A DNA stretch of 64,000 nucleotides from Hyphococcus luteus (GTDB lineage Bacteria; Pseudomonadota; Alphaproteobacteria; Caulobacterales; Parvularculaceae): positions 372,001 to 436,000 of the forward strand of contig NZ_PJCH01000005.1 of assembly GCF_002943565.1 (NCBI RefSeq), in the 5' to 3' direction. Numbering within the stretch: the first letter of the stretch is position 1; the number at the start of each line of letters is the position of its first letter. Of this stretch, positions 1-9,390 are shown one piece after another. Below the pieces are notes generated by a model that saw nothing but the letters and a program-made list of their open reading frames with translations, did not search any database and was not told the DNA's origin. A program made the translations under genes and the position numbers.

Positions 1-93
1 GCAATCGCGACCGGGGCGAACGGCTCGACGGCGATGAAATCAAATCGTCAATTTCCGGAGGATTTCAAGTGGAATTTTTGGGCGCGCTGAAAA
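1..93. other. Window edge, no gene assigned
   Basis: Short non-coding edge downstream of the acetyltransferase. A GGAGG-like stretch near 56-62 is followed by a GTG, but the frame after it runs antisense into the acetyltransferase and has no protein-like character, so no gene is called. Confidence 0.4.
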
Positions 94-630
94 TCATCCG
101 AAGCGGGCGAGCCACGCCGCGCGGTCCGCCGCCCAGATGTCGAGGCTCATGTCCCACAGCTCGAACGTCTCCGCGGTTTTTTGTTCGCCAATCTTCTTCG
201 CGACAGCCTGGCTGTTGGCGTTGGCCGGGGCGATGCACGAAATGATGCGGGGAAGGTCCGGGAACTGATCAAACGTCCATTTAATCGCCCCGACCGCGGC
301 TTCCGGCGCATAACCCTGCCCCCAATGGGACCGCGCAATGCTCCAGCCGCATTCCAGCCCGGGCCAGCCTTCGGGCATCCACGGCCCGACGCGCCCGACC
401 CAGGCGCCGGTCGCTTTTTCCTCGACGGAAAACCAGCCATAGCCGCGAATATCCCAATGGCCGAGATAGGAGGCGAATTGCCGCCACAAATCATGCCGCG
501 ATTGCGCCCCGCCCGTGGGGCTGAGCGTCGCTGCAACGGCCGGGTCGAGCATCATCTGGATGTGGGCTTCGCAGTCTTCCGGCGCGAGCGGGCGCAGACG
601 AAGCCGTTCGGTGTCGATGCGGATGGTCAT
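94..630 (-). CDS. GNAT family N-acetyltransferase (RimJ/RimL type)
   Basis: Predicted acetyl-CoA dependent N-acetyltransferase of 178 residues, the normal size for the RimJ/RimL branch of GNAT. The N-terminus reads TERLRLRPL, the typical first strand, and the acetyl-CoA pyrophosphate loop HWGQGYAPEA lies at about residues 102-111. The ATG overlaps the stop of the upstream glycosyltransferase by four bases (ATGA), so the two are probably translationally coupled. The acceptor (protein N-terminus, sugar or small molecule) cannot be read from the sequence; pairing with a glycosyltransferase leaves sugar or glycoconjugate acetylation open, but that is inference. Confidence 0.85.
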   Translation of the reverse strand: MTIRIDTERLRLRPLAPEDCEAHIQMMLDPAVAATLSPTGGAQSRHDLWRQFASYLGHWDIRGYGWFSVEEKATGAWVGRVGPWMPEGWPGLECGWSIARSHWGQGYAPEAAVGAIKWTFDQFPDLPRIISCIAPANANSQAVAKKIGEQKTAETFELWDMSLDIWAADRAAWLARFG

Positions 631-1766
631 GCCCGCGTTCCTTTCAGTCTTTCGGCGATGGCTTCGACGCGCCTTGCATTGCCGGCCCAGGTGAAGTCGC
701 GGCGGATAAGCGTCTCGCGCGCCGCAGCCCCAAGCCTTTGCCGCAGGGCGCCGCTTTGCGCAAGCGCGGCGAGCGCGGTTTCAAAGCCGCCTTCGGGAAA
801 CAGCAAGGCGTCCTCGCCATGGGTTAAGACTTCGCGGATATTGGCCTGATCCGGCGCGAGGACGGCGCGCCCCTGCGCCATATATTCGAAGAGCTTCAAG
901 GGCGAGGCGTAATCGGTGACGGCGGGCTGTAGCGCAATGTCAAAGGCGGCGAGATGAGCCGGCATTTCCTCGCGCTGGACGACGCCGGCGAAATGAACGC
1001 GCGCGCTGACGCCCAGTTCCGAAGCGAGCCTTTCAAGATCGGGGCGCGCCGGGCCGTCGCCGACAATCAGCAGCGCTACATCCTCGCGTCCCGTTTCAAC
1101 CAGAAAGCGCACGGCGCGATCGAGCCCGTGCCAGTCGCGCACGAAGCCCGCAAAACCGAGCACGGTTTGCTCTTCAAGGCCGTAGCGGGCGCGCACAAGC
1201 GCGCCCGCCGCCGGCTTCAGAAACGCCTCTTCGACGCCGTTGTGGATGACGTCGATGCGGGGCTCGGGAACGCCCGCCGCGGCGAGCCGGGCCGCCAGGA
1301 CGCCGCTGACGGGGAGCGCCATGTCGGCGGCGCGCCAGATCGCGGCCTCGCTTTTGCGGGCGAAATTTTTAAGCGCTAAATGTCCGTGCGCGGCGCGCTC
1401 TTCGGCGAGCGGCGCATTCACTTCGAGAATCATCGGCAGGCCGAGCCGGCGCTTCGCCCAAACGCCGGCGTGAAAGAAAAGATTGTAGCGCTCGTAAAGA
1501 ATATCCGGACGCGACGCTTTCGCTGTTTTCATCAGCCGCAGAAAGGCCGGAAAAGAGTATCCGTACTCGGCGCATTCATAGAGCGGTCCCGGCAGGAGCG
1601 CTTTCAAACCGCGCTCGTCTTTGGCGTCGAGCGGCTTTTCATTCGCGCCGTCCGGGCCCGCCATAACAACATCATGGCCGCTCGCGGCGAGCGCATCCGT
1701 CAGCGCCCGGATGTGAACCTGCTGGCCGTCGGCGGCGCGGGTGCGGTGCGAATAAAGAAACTTCAT
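627..1766 (-). CDS. Glycosyltransferase family 4 protein
   Basis: A 379-residue GT-B fold glycosyltransferase. The N-terminal domain begins with a strand followed by a glycine-containing loop (RAADGQQVH, about 11-19). The C-terminal nucleotide-sugar domain has HNGVEEAF, GFAGFVRDWHG and, near residue 285, SPLKLFEYMAQG, which is the usual acidic GT4 motif. It presumably works on a lipid- or cell-surface-linked sugar acceptor at the inner membrane face; donor and acceptor are unknown. It is the first gene of a two-gene unit with the acetyltransferase. No strong Shine-Dalgarno precedes the ATG at 1766. Confidence 0.85.
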   Translation of the reverse strand: MKFLYSHRTRAADGQQVHIRALTDALAASGHDVVMAGPDGANEKPLDAKDERGLKALLPGPLYECAEYGYSFPAFLRLMKTAKASRPDILYERYNLFFHAGVWAKRRLGLPMILEVNAPLAEERAAHGHLALKNFARKSEAAIWRAADMALPVSGVLAARLAAAGVPEPRIDVIHNGVEEAFLKPAAGALVRARYGLEEQTVLGFAGFVRDWHGLDRAVRFLVETGREDVALLIVGDGPARPDLERLASELGVSARVHFAGVVQREEMPAHLAAFDIALQPAVTDYASPLKLFEYMAQGRAVLAPDQANIREVLTHGEDALLFPEGGFETALAALAQSGALRQRLGAAARETLIRRDFTWAGNARRVEAIAERLKGTRA

Positions 1767-1945
1767 TTTCGCTTTTTAGACCGATGCGCCGCCGCTGCGC
1801 TACGCCTTTAAAGCGAATAGCCGGCGCAGCGCGCACGCGAAAGGCGTCGCCCGCGCATTAAACCGGCCGCACAGACCGCAAGTCAGCTTGCAGGCAAGGA
1901 AGACGAGTCCCATCATGGAACATGTGGCAGGTATGGAGTTTAGAA

Positions 1946-2314
1946 ATGCGGGCATCAGCTTTTCTTGCAGGCGCGCTTGCGGGCGCCGCGGTTGCCGCCG
2001 GCGCGACGGGCGCCATGGCGCAGCCGGGACCGAAATTGTTGACCACCAGCAGCAAGGCCGAACGCGCCTCGATGACGCCGGGCCTCAGCTTTGAATCGGT
2101 CGAAGGCGTCAATCTCATCAAGGGGCGCGCGCATGAAACCCCGGCGCAAGACGCGCTCATGGGCGACGAGCCCGCCCCGACGAAATGCGACGTCACCGTC
2201 AAGCTCGATGCGCCCTGGCGGCGCATTCGCCATCTCAGGACGCAAGGGTTCTATTCCGGCAAGGGCTATGCCTCGCGGCCTTATACGCAAGGCTTTTACA
2301 GCACCGGCCGATAA
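1946..2314 (+). CDS. Small exported protein of unknown function
   Basis: Encodes 122 residues with an N-terminal signal peptide (MRASAFLAGALAGAAVAAGA, cleavage after AMA) and a mature part ending in two related aromatic/glycine segments, TQGFYSGKGY and TQGFYSTGR. The ATG at 1946 is preferred over an in-frame ATG at 1922 because GGAG sits eight bases before it and the signal peptide then begins correctly. One cysteine is present in the mature part. I do not recognise the family. A strong hairpin terminator follows directly. Confidence 0.65.
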   Translation: MRASAFLAGALAGAAVAAGATGAMAQPGPKLLTTSSKAERASMTPGLSFESVEGVNLIKGRAHETPAQDALMGDEPAPTKCDVTVKLDAPWRRIRHLRTQGFYSGKGYASRPYTQGFYSTGR

Positions 2315-2340
2315 AAAAGGGCGCCCGAGGGCGCCCTTTT
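2315..2340. terminator. Bidirectional rho-independent terminator
   Basis: AAAAGGGCGC and GCGCCCTTTT flank a six-base loop; A- and T-runs on both sides let it work for the exported-protein gene (+) and mdh (-), which converge here. Confidence 0.85.
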
Positions 2341-2361
2341 CAAAACCGAAAGCAGTCTTTC

Positions 2362-3426
<1,065 letters not shown>

Positions 3427-3459
3427 TTACGCCGCCTGTTTTTCAGGAAAAAGGCGAGA

Positions 3460-4734
3460 TCAAGCCTGGCGGCGGCGGAACAGGACCATGCCGCCCGCAA
3501 AACCGGCGAGAAGGCCCGCCGCGCCGGCGAGCGCCGCCTTTTGCAGGGTCTCCGTCGCCTCGATCGCCACGGTCAGATTGCCCACCTTGCCGGTGTCCCA
3601 GAACACCCACTCGCCGGCGATCTCGGAGGCGAGAAGCGCATTGCCGCTCTCGAGCAGGACAACGCCGTCCTTCGAGGAGGGATTGAAACGGGCCGCCGTA
3701 TTGATCGCCGGATCGTTGTTGCCGTCATGGCCGGCGACAAAATCGCCGGACCCGTCCGGCGCATAGAGAATGACGCCAAGCCCCCAGGACGGCGCGCCGT
3801 AAAGATAGGCCTCGGGCGCGCGCATCATGGCGAGGGTTTCCGGCGTTAATACGCCGCGGCCCGCCGGCGCGCCGTCGCTTCCTTCGAAATGCGCCAGAAG
3901 GAAGCGCGCCATGTCATGGACGGTCGTATAGAAGCCTGCCGCCGAGGGCGCGGAAAAAGCGTAGCGAGTCGCGAATGTTCCATCGACATCATAGATTTCC
4001 GCGACATGGGGGTAGGTCTCGTCATAAACGAAGGTCGAGTCGTTCATGCCGAGAGGCGCCAGCACCGCCTCTTGCATATAGTCTTCAAAAGACCGTCCCG
4101 AGACCTCCTCGATGATGAGCTGCAGGAGCGCATAACCGCCGCCGGAATAGGCCCACGCCTCGCCCGGCTCGGCGCCGACTTTCACGACGCCGGAAGCACC
4201 CGGCGACGCGTCGCTTGCCTTGGTCAGCGAGTCTTCAAGCGACTGCACCGGCTCGCCCGGGGCGAAGCCGCCATAGCCGAGACCGTCGGTCAGTCCCGCC
4301 ATATGGCTCAGAAGACGCCGCACGGTCACGCCGTCATTGTCATAGTCGCTTTCCGGCAGCGACCAGCGCGTGAGGTAAGTGGAAACCGGCGCGTCGAGAT
4401 CGACCGCGCCGCGCTCCACCAGCGTCATGACGCCGACAGCGGTGATCCATTTCGAGAGAGACGCGACCTGGAATTGACTGTCCTGATTAACCGCTTCGCC
4501 GACGGAGAAGAAATGCATGCCCCGGATTTCGCCGCCGTCGATCAGCACGAAAGCAGCGTTTCCATTGGCTTTTTCGTCAATGCGTTCCGCGGCGGCGCTG
4601 AAAAAACCCGCCCAGTCGCCGCGCGGGGCAAGCGGCGCGCGCGTCCATCCGTAAAGGGCGTCGCCGACCGCAAGCCCCAGCGCAACAGCGCCTGCAACGA
4701 TCCCAAGAAAGATCGAGAGCAAAACACGTCTCAT
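3460..4734 (-). CDS. Serine hydrolase, beta-lactamase/class C-like, membrane anchored
   Basis: A 424-residue penicillin-binding-protein-like serine hydrolase. It has an N-terminal membrane segment (3-25), the SxxK nucleophile motif SLSK near 93-96, a YSG element near 195 in the place of YxN, and an HDG near 333 in the place of the KTG box. A second hydrophobic segment near the C-terminus is followed by RRRQA, a stop-transfer pattern, so the catalytic domain is probably periplasmic and tethered at both ends. Substrate unknown (peptidase or esterase). Last gene of an operon with the LysE protein (12-base gap) and the outer-membrane protein. Confidence 0.85.
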   Translation of the reverse strand: MRRVLLSIFLGIVAGAVALGLAVGDALYGWTRAPLAPRGDWAGFFSAAAERIDEKANGNAAFVLIDGGEIRGMHFFSVGEAVNQDSQFQVASLSKWITAVGVMTLVERGAVDLDAPVSTYLTRWSLPESDYDNDGVTVRRLLSHMAGLTDGLGYGGFAPGEPVQSLEDSLTKASDASPGASGVVKVGAEPGEAWAYSGGGYALLQLIIEEVSGRSFEDYMQEAVLAPLGMNDSTFVYDETYPHVAEIYDVDGTFATRYAFSAPSAAGFYTTVHDMARFLLAHFEGSDGAPAGRGVLTPETLAMMRAPEAYLYGAPSWGLGVILYAPDGSGDFVAGHDGNNDPAINTAARFNPSSKDGVVLLESGNALLASEIAGEWVFWDTGKVGNLTVAIEATETLQKAALAGAAGLLAGFAGGMVLFRRRQA

Positions 4735-4746
4735 AAGGGAAAAATC

Positions 4747-5367
4747 CTATTTGCGGGAAAGGGCGAGCCCCGCCGCCGCCATGATGAGAACGCCGCCGGT
4801 GATGCGGTTGCCCCAGCGCCCGATGCGCGCGAAGAGCGGGCGCGCCCGGTCGGCGGTGAGAATCCAGCCCGAATCGATCACCGCGCCGATGGCGAGGAAG
4901 GTCGCCGCCATAAGCATAAGTTGCGGCAACGCCGGCGCATCGGCCGACACGAACAACGGAAAGAACGCCGCATAGAAAATCAGCGCTTTCGGATTGAGCA
5001 AGGCCACGAAAAACCCTTCGGCGACGAGCTGGCGCGGGGATTTCGCCGGCGCGGCGGCGTCGACATCGTCAGGGGAAAGCGTCGCGTGCTCGCGCAAGGC
5101 TTTAACGCCGAGATAGAAGAGATAGGCGGCCCCGATCCATTTGATCCAGAACAGCGCCTGCCCAATCTGAGCCAGCAGCGCCGACAGGCCGAAACAGATA
5201 AGCACCATGTGGATCGCCGAAGCCGAGGCGGTGCCGGCGATGATCCAGAAGGCCCGGCGCGCGCCCCAGCGCACGCTGGTCGCAACCACAAGCGCCACCA
5301 CCGGCCCCGGGGTGATGATCAGGAGCGCGGTCGCCGCGACAAAGGCGAGATAAAGTTCGATGCTCAT
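4747..5367 (-). CDS. LysE family amino-acid exporter
   Basis: Inner-membrane exporter of the LysE/RhtB family, 206 residues, close to the usual length and with about six hydrophobic segments. The family signature ITPGPVVALV lies at about 19-28, and a central cytoplasmic loop rich in Asp and Ala separates two three-helix halves. Family members export lysine, homoserine, threonine or related amino acids; the substrate here cannot be assigned. It sits seven bases after the outer-membrane protein gene and 12 before the serine hydrolase gene, so all three are probably co-transcribed. Confidence 0.9.
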   Translation of the reverse strand: MSIELYLAFVAATALLIITPGPVVALVVATSVRWGARRAFWIIAGTASASAIHMVLICFGLSALLAQIGQALFWIKWIGAAYLFYLGVKALREHATLSPDDVDAAAPAKSPRQLVAEGFFVALLNPKALIFYAAFFPLFVSADAPALPQLMLMAATFLAIGAVIDSGWILTADRARPLFARIGRWGNRITGGVLIMAAAGLALSRK

Positions 5368-5374
5368 GGGCCCG

Positions 5375-6103
5375 CTAGAACGCCTTGCGGATCGAGACCA
5401 TCACGGAAGACGCCCGATAGCGCTCGCCGGACGTGCTTATCTCGAAATCGCCCGCCGGGAAGGTCTCGGCGCGCGGCCCGAAGTCGAGTTCGTTCGTGCG
5501 GAGATAAATATATTCAAGATCGAAATTGAGTTCGTCGCCCGCTTCGAACGACAATCCCGCCCGCCCTTGCAAGGCAAGGGCGGCGTCAGTCTCATCCCGT
5601 CGGCTGCTTACGAAAGCCCCGCCAACGCCCCCGCCGATGAAAGGCGTGACGGCGGTGCTGTTGTTAAAATCGAAAAAGAAATTCGCCATCAGGAATTGCG
5701 CGACGATATCGTCATCGCCCGCCGACAATTGCGGCAAGGGTTCGGCGTAATCGACAGCTGCGCTTTCGACGCCGGTTTTGGCGTAGCGATATTCGAGCTC
5801 CGTGCGGATGCCGTCTGCGTAGTCGAAACCGAGCGCGGCGGCGGCCGTCCAGTCATTGCCGAGAAACACGGTCTGCCCCGAAGGAGGGCCGAGCACCACG
5901 GCGGCGCACGGATCTGCAGGCGCGCAATTCAACGAAGAGGTTGGCGCGGGCGAGAAGGCGTAATCCTGCTCCCAATCGCTGACGAAGCTGACGCCGGCGC
6001 CGAGTCGCGCGTAAACGCTGCCGTAATCGACTTCATCCTGGGCGAACGCGGCGCCCGCGCTCAGAACCATCAGGCTCGCCGCTGCTGCAAAGCCGAATTT
6101 CAT
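5375..6103 (-). CDS. Outer-membrane beta-barrel protein
   Basis: A 242-residue protein with a clear signal peptide (cleavage after AFA, about residue 21) and alternating hydrophobic strands with aromatic girdles, ending in a C-terminal phenylalanine (SIRKAF) as expected for recognition by the BAM complex. The size suits an eight-stranded OmpA-like or OmpW-like barrel. A loop carries two cysteines (CAPADPC, about 59-65). GAGGAG precedes the ATG. It is the first gene of the operon with the LysE exporter and the serine hydrolase. Function beyond an outer-membrane barrel is unknown. Confidence 0.8.
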   Translation of the reverse strand: MKFGFAAAASLMVLSAGAAFAQDEVDYGSVYARLGAGVSFVSDWEQDYAFSPAPTSSLNCAPADPCAAVVLGPPSGQTVFLGNDWTAAAALGFDYADGIRTELEYRYAKTGVESAAVDYAEPLPQLSAGDDDIVAQFLMANFFFDFNNSTAVTPFIGGGVGGAFVSSRRDETDAALALQGRAGLSFEAGDELNFDLEYIYLRTNELDFGPRAETFPAGDFEISTSGERYRASSVMVSIRKAF

Positions 6104-6165
6104 CTCGAAAAACTCCTCAAGGCTCGCCGCCAGACTAGCGGCGCCCGGCGGGGCGCCGCAAGCGG

Positions 6166-6196
6166 AAGGGGCCTCAACACAAGGTGAGGCCCCTTA
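6166..6196 (-). terminator. Hairpin terminator after the symporter gene
   Basis: AAGGGGCCTCA and TGAGGCCCCTT form a perfect 11-bp stem with a nine-base loop, downstream of the AGCS symporter stop on the minus strand. The T-run is weak, so termination strength is uncertain. Confidence 0.6.
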
Positions 6197-6221
6197 ATTC
6201 AACGGCTTGTGTTGCGTCCGC

Positions 6222-7655
6222 TTATTTTTTGGCTCTTTCGGCCTTCTCCTGCGCGAAATATTCGCGGGTCAGCTTGAACACCAGCGGCGACAGGGCAAGG
6301 AGCGCAACGAGGTTCGGCGCCGCCATCAGGCCGGTGAGCGTATCGGTGGCGAGCCAGACTGTATTGATGACCGCATCCACATTCTCGCCCGCATAGAGCA
6401 CCATGGACGAGATAAAAATAATCGCCACATAGACGATCCTGTAAGGCAGAACCGCCTTTTCGGTGAACAGATATTCCGCACAGCGCTCGCCGTAATAGCT
6501 CCAGCCGAGAATGGTGGTGAAGGCGAAGAGCACCAGCGAGACCGTCACCAGATGGCCGCCGACGCCCGGCAGGGCGGCTTCGAATGCGGAGATGGTGATC
6601 GGCGGGCCGGTGTCGCAGACCGCCGGCAGGACGTCATTGGTGAGGATCGTCATCGCATTGCATTCGGCCGGAATGACGCCGGTGGACAGGATCGCAAGAC
6701 CGGTGATCGAGCAGATCACGATGGTGTCGATGAACGTGCCCAGCATGGCGATAATGCCCTGGTTCACGGGGTCCTTGTTTTTCGCCGCCGCGTGGGCGAT
6801 CGGCGCCGAGCCCTGCCCCGCCTCGTTCGAAAAGATGCCGCGGGCGACGCCGCGCTGCATGGCGAGCATCAAAAGCCCGCCGGAAAAGCCGCCCACCGCC
6901 GCGTCAAAGCCGAAAGCGCGCTTGACGACGAGCGCAAAGGCATCCGGCACGGCGTCGATGTTCAAGACGAGAACAATGATCCCGGCGATGAAATAGAACG
7001 CCGCCATGGAGGGAACGAGCTTGCCGGCGACATTGGCGATGCGCTTGATGCCGCCGAGAATGACCGCCGCGGCGAGCGCCGTCATGACGACGGCCGACGC
7101 CCAGACGGGGATGTCGTAACTCGACTTCAACGCATCGGCGACCGAGACCGCCTGAATGGAATTGCCGGTGCCGAACGAGGCGAAGATGCCGAAAATGGCG
7201 AACAGGACGCCAAGCCAGATCCAGGCCCGGCCCATGCCGTTCTTGATGTAATACATGGGTCCGCCCACATGGCGGCCGTCATGGTCGATTTCGCGGAATT
7301 TCACCGCGAGGACGCCCTCAGCGTATTTCGTCGCCATGCCCACAAGCGCCGTCATCCACATCCAGAACAGGGCCCCGGGCCCGCCGATGGCGATGGCGAC
7401 GGCGACGCCGGCGATGTTGCCGGTGCCGACGGTTGAGGAGAGCGCCGTCATCAAGGCGCCGAAGGGCGAGACGTCGCCCTCTTCCTTGGCGTGGCGGCGC
7501 CCGCCATGGACAAGCTGCAGGAAGGCGTAAGGAATCCTCAGGATCGGCATGAAGCCGAGACCGATGGTGAGATAGAGCCCCGTGCCGAGCAGCAGCACCA
7601 GCATGGGCACGCCCCACACCACATTATTCACCGACCCGATTATGTCCGAAATCAC
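6222..7655 (-). CDS. Alanine/glycine:cation symporter family protein (AGCS)
   Basis: Sodium-coupled amino-acid uptake carrier of the AGCS family (AgcS, AlsT), 477 residues with about eleven membrane segments. Family signatures are GTGNIAGVAVAIA with GPGALFWMW just after it, and FSNEAGQGSAPIAHA near the middle of the protein. Start choice: the open frame begins at a GTG at 7673, but GGAGGGG lies inside it and is six bases before a second GTG at 7655, which gives the better start. A perfect CRP-type palindrome lies about 160 bases upstream. Confidence 0.93.
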   Translation of the reverse strand: MISDIIGSVNNVVWGVPMLVLLLGTGLYLTIGLGFMPILRIPYAFLQLVHGGRRHAKEEGDVSPFGALMTALSSTVGTGNIAGVAVAIAIGGPGALFWMWMTALVGMATKYAEGVLAVKFREIDHDGRHVGGPMYYIKNGMGRAWIWLGVLFAIFGIFASFGTGNSIQAVSVADALKSSYDIPVWASAVVMTALAAAVILGGIKRIANVAGKLVPSMAAFYFIAGIIVLVLNIDAVPDAFALVVKRAFGFDAAVGGFSGGLLMLAMQRGVARGIFSNEAGQGSAPIAHAAAKNKDPVNQGIIAMLGTFIDTIVICSITGLAILSTGVIPAECNAMTILTNDVLPAVCDTGPPITISAFEAALPGVGGHLVTVSLVLFAFTTILGWSYYGERCAEYLFTEKAVLPYRIVYVAIIFISSMVLYAGENVDAVINTVWLATDTLTGLMAAPNLVALLALSPLVFKLTREYFAQEKAERAKK

Positions 7656-7811
7656 GAAACGCCCCTCCAACACTCTGAAATCAAAGGCGGGAGATTAGGC
7701 AGGCCCGCCCTTCACACGCAAGGAAAAGCGTCAATGCGCGCTGTCCGGACGCGCCGTCAAAGATGGCGGAAGCAGACGCAATCAAGGCGATTTTGTGAAC
7801 CGAAACAAAGC

Positions 7812-7827
7812 TGTGACGCGCATCACA
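7812..7827. promoter_or_regulatory. CRP-type palindrome TGTGA-N6-TCACA
   Basis: TGTGACGCGCATCACA matches both E. coli CRP half sites exactly. It lies between the divergent symporter (-) and the small exported protein (+). A TTGACG that could be a -35 element begins at 7834. In alphaproteobacteria, proteins of the CRP/FNR superfamily other than Crp could bind it. Confidence 0.65.
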
Positions 7828-7901
7828 GGCGATTTGACGGGCCCTCTCTATGGTTAATTCACCGAGGCGCTGAGACGCGCTTCGGCAAAAAGGAGAGAGA
7901 G

Positions 7902-8318
7902 ATGACCAACCGTACCCTTTACTTGAGCATGATGGCCTTCGCCGCCGCGGTCAGCGCCAATTCCACCGCCAGGGCCGAAACGCCCGGCCATTCGACGCTG
8001 ATGCAGCTGATCCACGAAGATCTCGACCGGGATCAGGCCGACTTCACGCTGGCGCTCGCCGAGCGCGCCGGCCGCAAGGCGGACGCCCGCATGGAAAAGC
8101 TCGACAATGTCTTCGGGCCGCTGGTCGCCGCCGCGCCGGACGCGACGGCTGAAACTCTCCGCGCCGTTTCAGCCGATACGGGCGACCGGCTCTATGCGAT
8201 CGCGACGGCGCGCGCCGAATTCGAAATCGGCAAGGACCTCGCGAATATTGAAAGCCCTTTCAATCCGCGCCCGCCCATGCCGCCGGCCATCGCCGCCTTC
8301 AATGGCGGGGAATACTGA
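7902..8318 (+). CDS. Exported helical protein of unknown function
   Basis: A 138-residue protein with a signal peptide (cleavage likely after ARA, residue 25) and a mature part that is charged and predicted helical, ending in a proline-rich segment (PRPPMPPA). No cysteine and no family I recognise. The ATG has AGGAGAG seven bases upstream, inside a purine run. A CRP-type site and a TTGACG -35-like element lie upstream, so carbon-source or global control is plausible. The transcript appears to end at the hairpin at 8458-8520. Confidence 0.7.
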   Translation: MTNRTLYLSMMAFAAAVSANSTARAETPGHSTLMQLIHEDLDRDQADFTLALAERAGRKADARMEKLDNVFGPLVAAAPDATAETLRAVSADTGDRLYAIATARAEFEIGKDLANIESPFNPRPPMPPAIAAFNGGEY

Positions 8319-8457
8319 GCCGGGCGTCTCTCCTCCCGGCGAGGCGCCGGGCGCCGCCAGGCGCTTCGCCAGGGGGAGAAGGCTCGTTGGGGGAAGCCTT
8401 ATGGGGGAGCAGGACGGGACCGACGGCCCCAAGCACTGGGTCCCGCTCTGCTAAAAA
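8319..8457 (+). other. Untranslated 3' region, no gene supported
   Basis: Non-coding stretch between the exported-protein stop and its terminator. A 17-codon frame starting at 8401 (MGEQDG...) follows a GGGGAAG sequence, but it is too short to support alone. Confidence 0.4.
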
Positions 8458-8520
8458 GAAGGCCCTGAAGGATCTGCGCCTTGCGTAACATGCGCGCCGC
8501 CTTCGGGGCCTTCGTTTTTT
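8458..8520 (+). terminator. Long-stem terminator
   Basis: A 14-bp stem (GAAGGCCCTGAAGG with CCTTCGGGGCCTTC, one G-T wobble) with a loop of about 28 bases, followed by GTTTTTT. It closes the transcript of the exported protein. Confidence 0.75.
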
Positions 8521-8532
8521 GGACGGGAAACG

Positions 8533-8570
8533 AAAAAAGGCGCGCTCAAAAAAGCGCGCCTTTTTCTTTT
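8533..8570. terminator. Bidirectional terminator
   Basis: AAAAAAGGCGCGCT and AGCGCGCCTTTTT with a short loop. It serves the small acidic lipoprotein gene on the minus strand and backs up the preceding terminator on the plus strand. Confidence 0.8.
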
Positions 8571-8586
8571 AGACAGACCGCAACGA

Positions 8587-8793
8587 TTAGTCGTCGTCGT
8601 CGTCAATGACGTCGGCCGGGCCTCTGGTGTCCGGGTCGCCGTCATAGGCCTCTTCCAGCGGATCGAAATTCCCGTCGTTTTCATTGGCCTCATCGGCGGC
8701 GACCGCGCCGGCGCCGGCCGCGGCGCCGAGAAGACAGCCCGACAGAGGCATGCTCATGCCGAGCATCGCCAACAGGGTTGCAAGCATTTTCAT
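8587..8793 (-). CDS. Small acidic lipoprotein
   Basis: A 68-residue predicted lipoprotein. The signal sequence MKMLATLLAMLGMSMPLSG leads into a lipobox LSGC. After a short Gly/Ala linker (GAAAGAGAVAA) the protein is strongly acidic and ends in a run of five aspartates. The ATG at 8793 is chosen over an in-frame TTG at 8799 because GGAG stands at proper distance before it. The +2 residue after Cys is Leu, so outer-membrane sorting by Lol is expected. No known family; the acidic tail might bind cations or basic partners, which is inference. Confidence 0.75.
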   Translation of the reverse strand: MKMLATLLAMLGMSMPLSGCLLGAAAGAGAVAADEANENDGNFDPLEEAYDGDPDTRGPADVIDDDDD

Positions 8794-8938
8794 CGTCAAA
8801 CTCCTTTGCCTGGCCGGCGCGGCAAACGCGGCAACCCCGGACTTATCGGGGCGCGCGCCGGCTTTGAAACCACGCCCTCCCCCAACAGGGGGCGGGCGAA
8901 ATGGTTCCTCAACGGCGAAGGAGGCGGCGAAAGCCTTG

Positions 8939-9340
8939 TTAGTCGGCGGTTGTTTCCTCGGCCGGCGCCTCTTCCGCAGGCGCTTCAGCGGGAGCGTTGG
9001 CGGCGGCTTCCTTCTCGGCTTTTTCCGCGGCGCGCTCCTGGGCTTTCTGGCCCGGCTTGGCTTTGTTCGGGTTGTTCCCGTGCTGCCATTTCACGAGGCC
9101 TTGCGCGGAGAAAAAGCGCGCGACGCGATCGGTCGGGAGGGCGCCTCTGTCGAGCCAGTGCTTGGCGCGCTCGGCGTCATACTGAACGCGCTTCTCGTCG
9201 TCTTTGCCGAGCAGAGGATTGTAAGTGCCGATCTTTTCGATGAACCGGCCGTCGCGCGGATTGCGCGAGTCAGCGACAACAATCGAATAGAACGGGCGCT
9301 TTTTCGCCCCGCCCCGGGCCAGTCTGATTTTCAAAGACAT
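8939..9340 (-). CDS. rpsP: 30S ribosomal protein S16
   Basis: S16 of the small ribosomal subunit. Residues 1-80 contain the family hallmarks ([17 protein letters not shown], then [14 protein letters not shown]). The total of 133 residues exceeds the roughly 80-residue core because of an alanine/glutamate-rich C-terminal tail, which is common in alphaproteobacteria. AAGGAAAG precedes the ATG. Family knowledge says rpsP usually heads rpsP-rimM-trmD-rplS; here the next gene downstream is the small lipoprotein, so the usual partners are not adjacent. Upstream lies the low-GC gene and ffh. Confidence 0.97.
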   Translation of the reverse strand: MSLKIRLARGGAKKRPFYSIVVADSRNPRDGRFIEKIGTYNPLLGKDDEKRVQYDAERAKHWLDRGALPTDRVARFFSAQGLVKWQHGNNPNKAKPGQKAQERAAEKAEKEAAANAPAEAPAEEAPAEETTAD

Positions 9341-9390
9341 GTTGGTTCTTTCCTTCTTTTATTCAATTTCTGAGCTTGGATAGATAACGG

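Noticed and set aside
3889-5529. A 546-codon plus-strand frame across the serine hydrolase and LysE genes
   Set aside because: It spans two well-supported genes on the other strand and their junction; composition (Arg, His, Asp) is that of antisense GC-rich coding DNA.
8401-8454. A 17-codon ORF before the terminator at 8458
   Set aside because: Although a GGGGAAG lies upstream, the peptide is too short and has no feature to support it.
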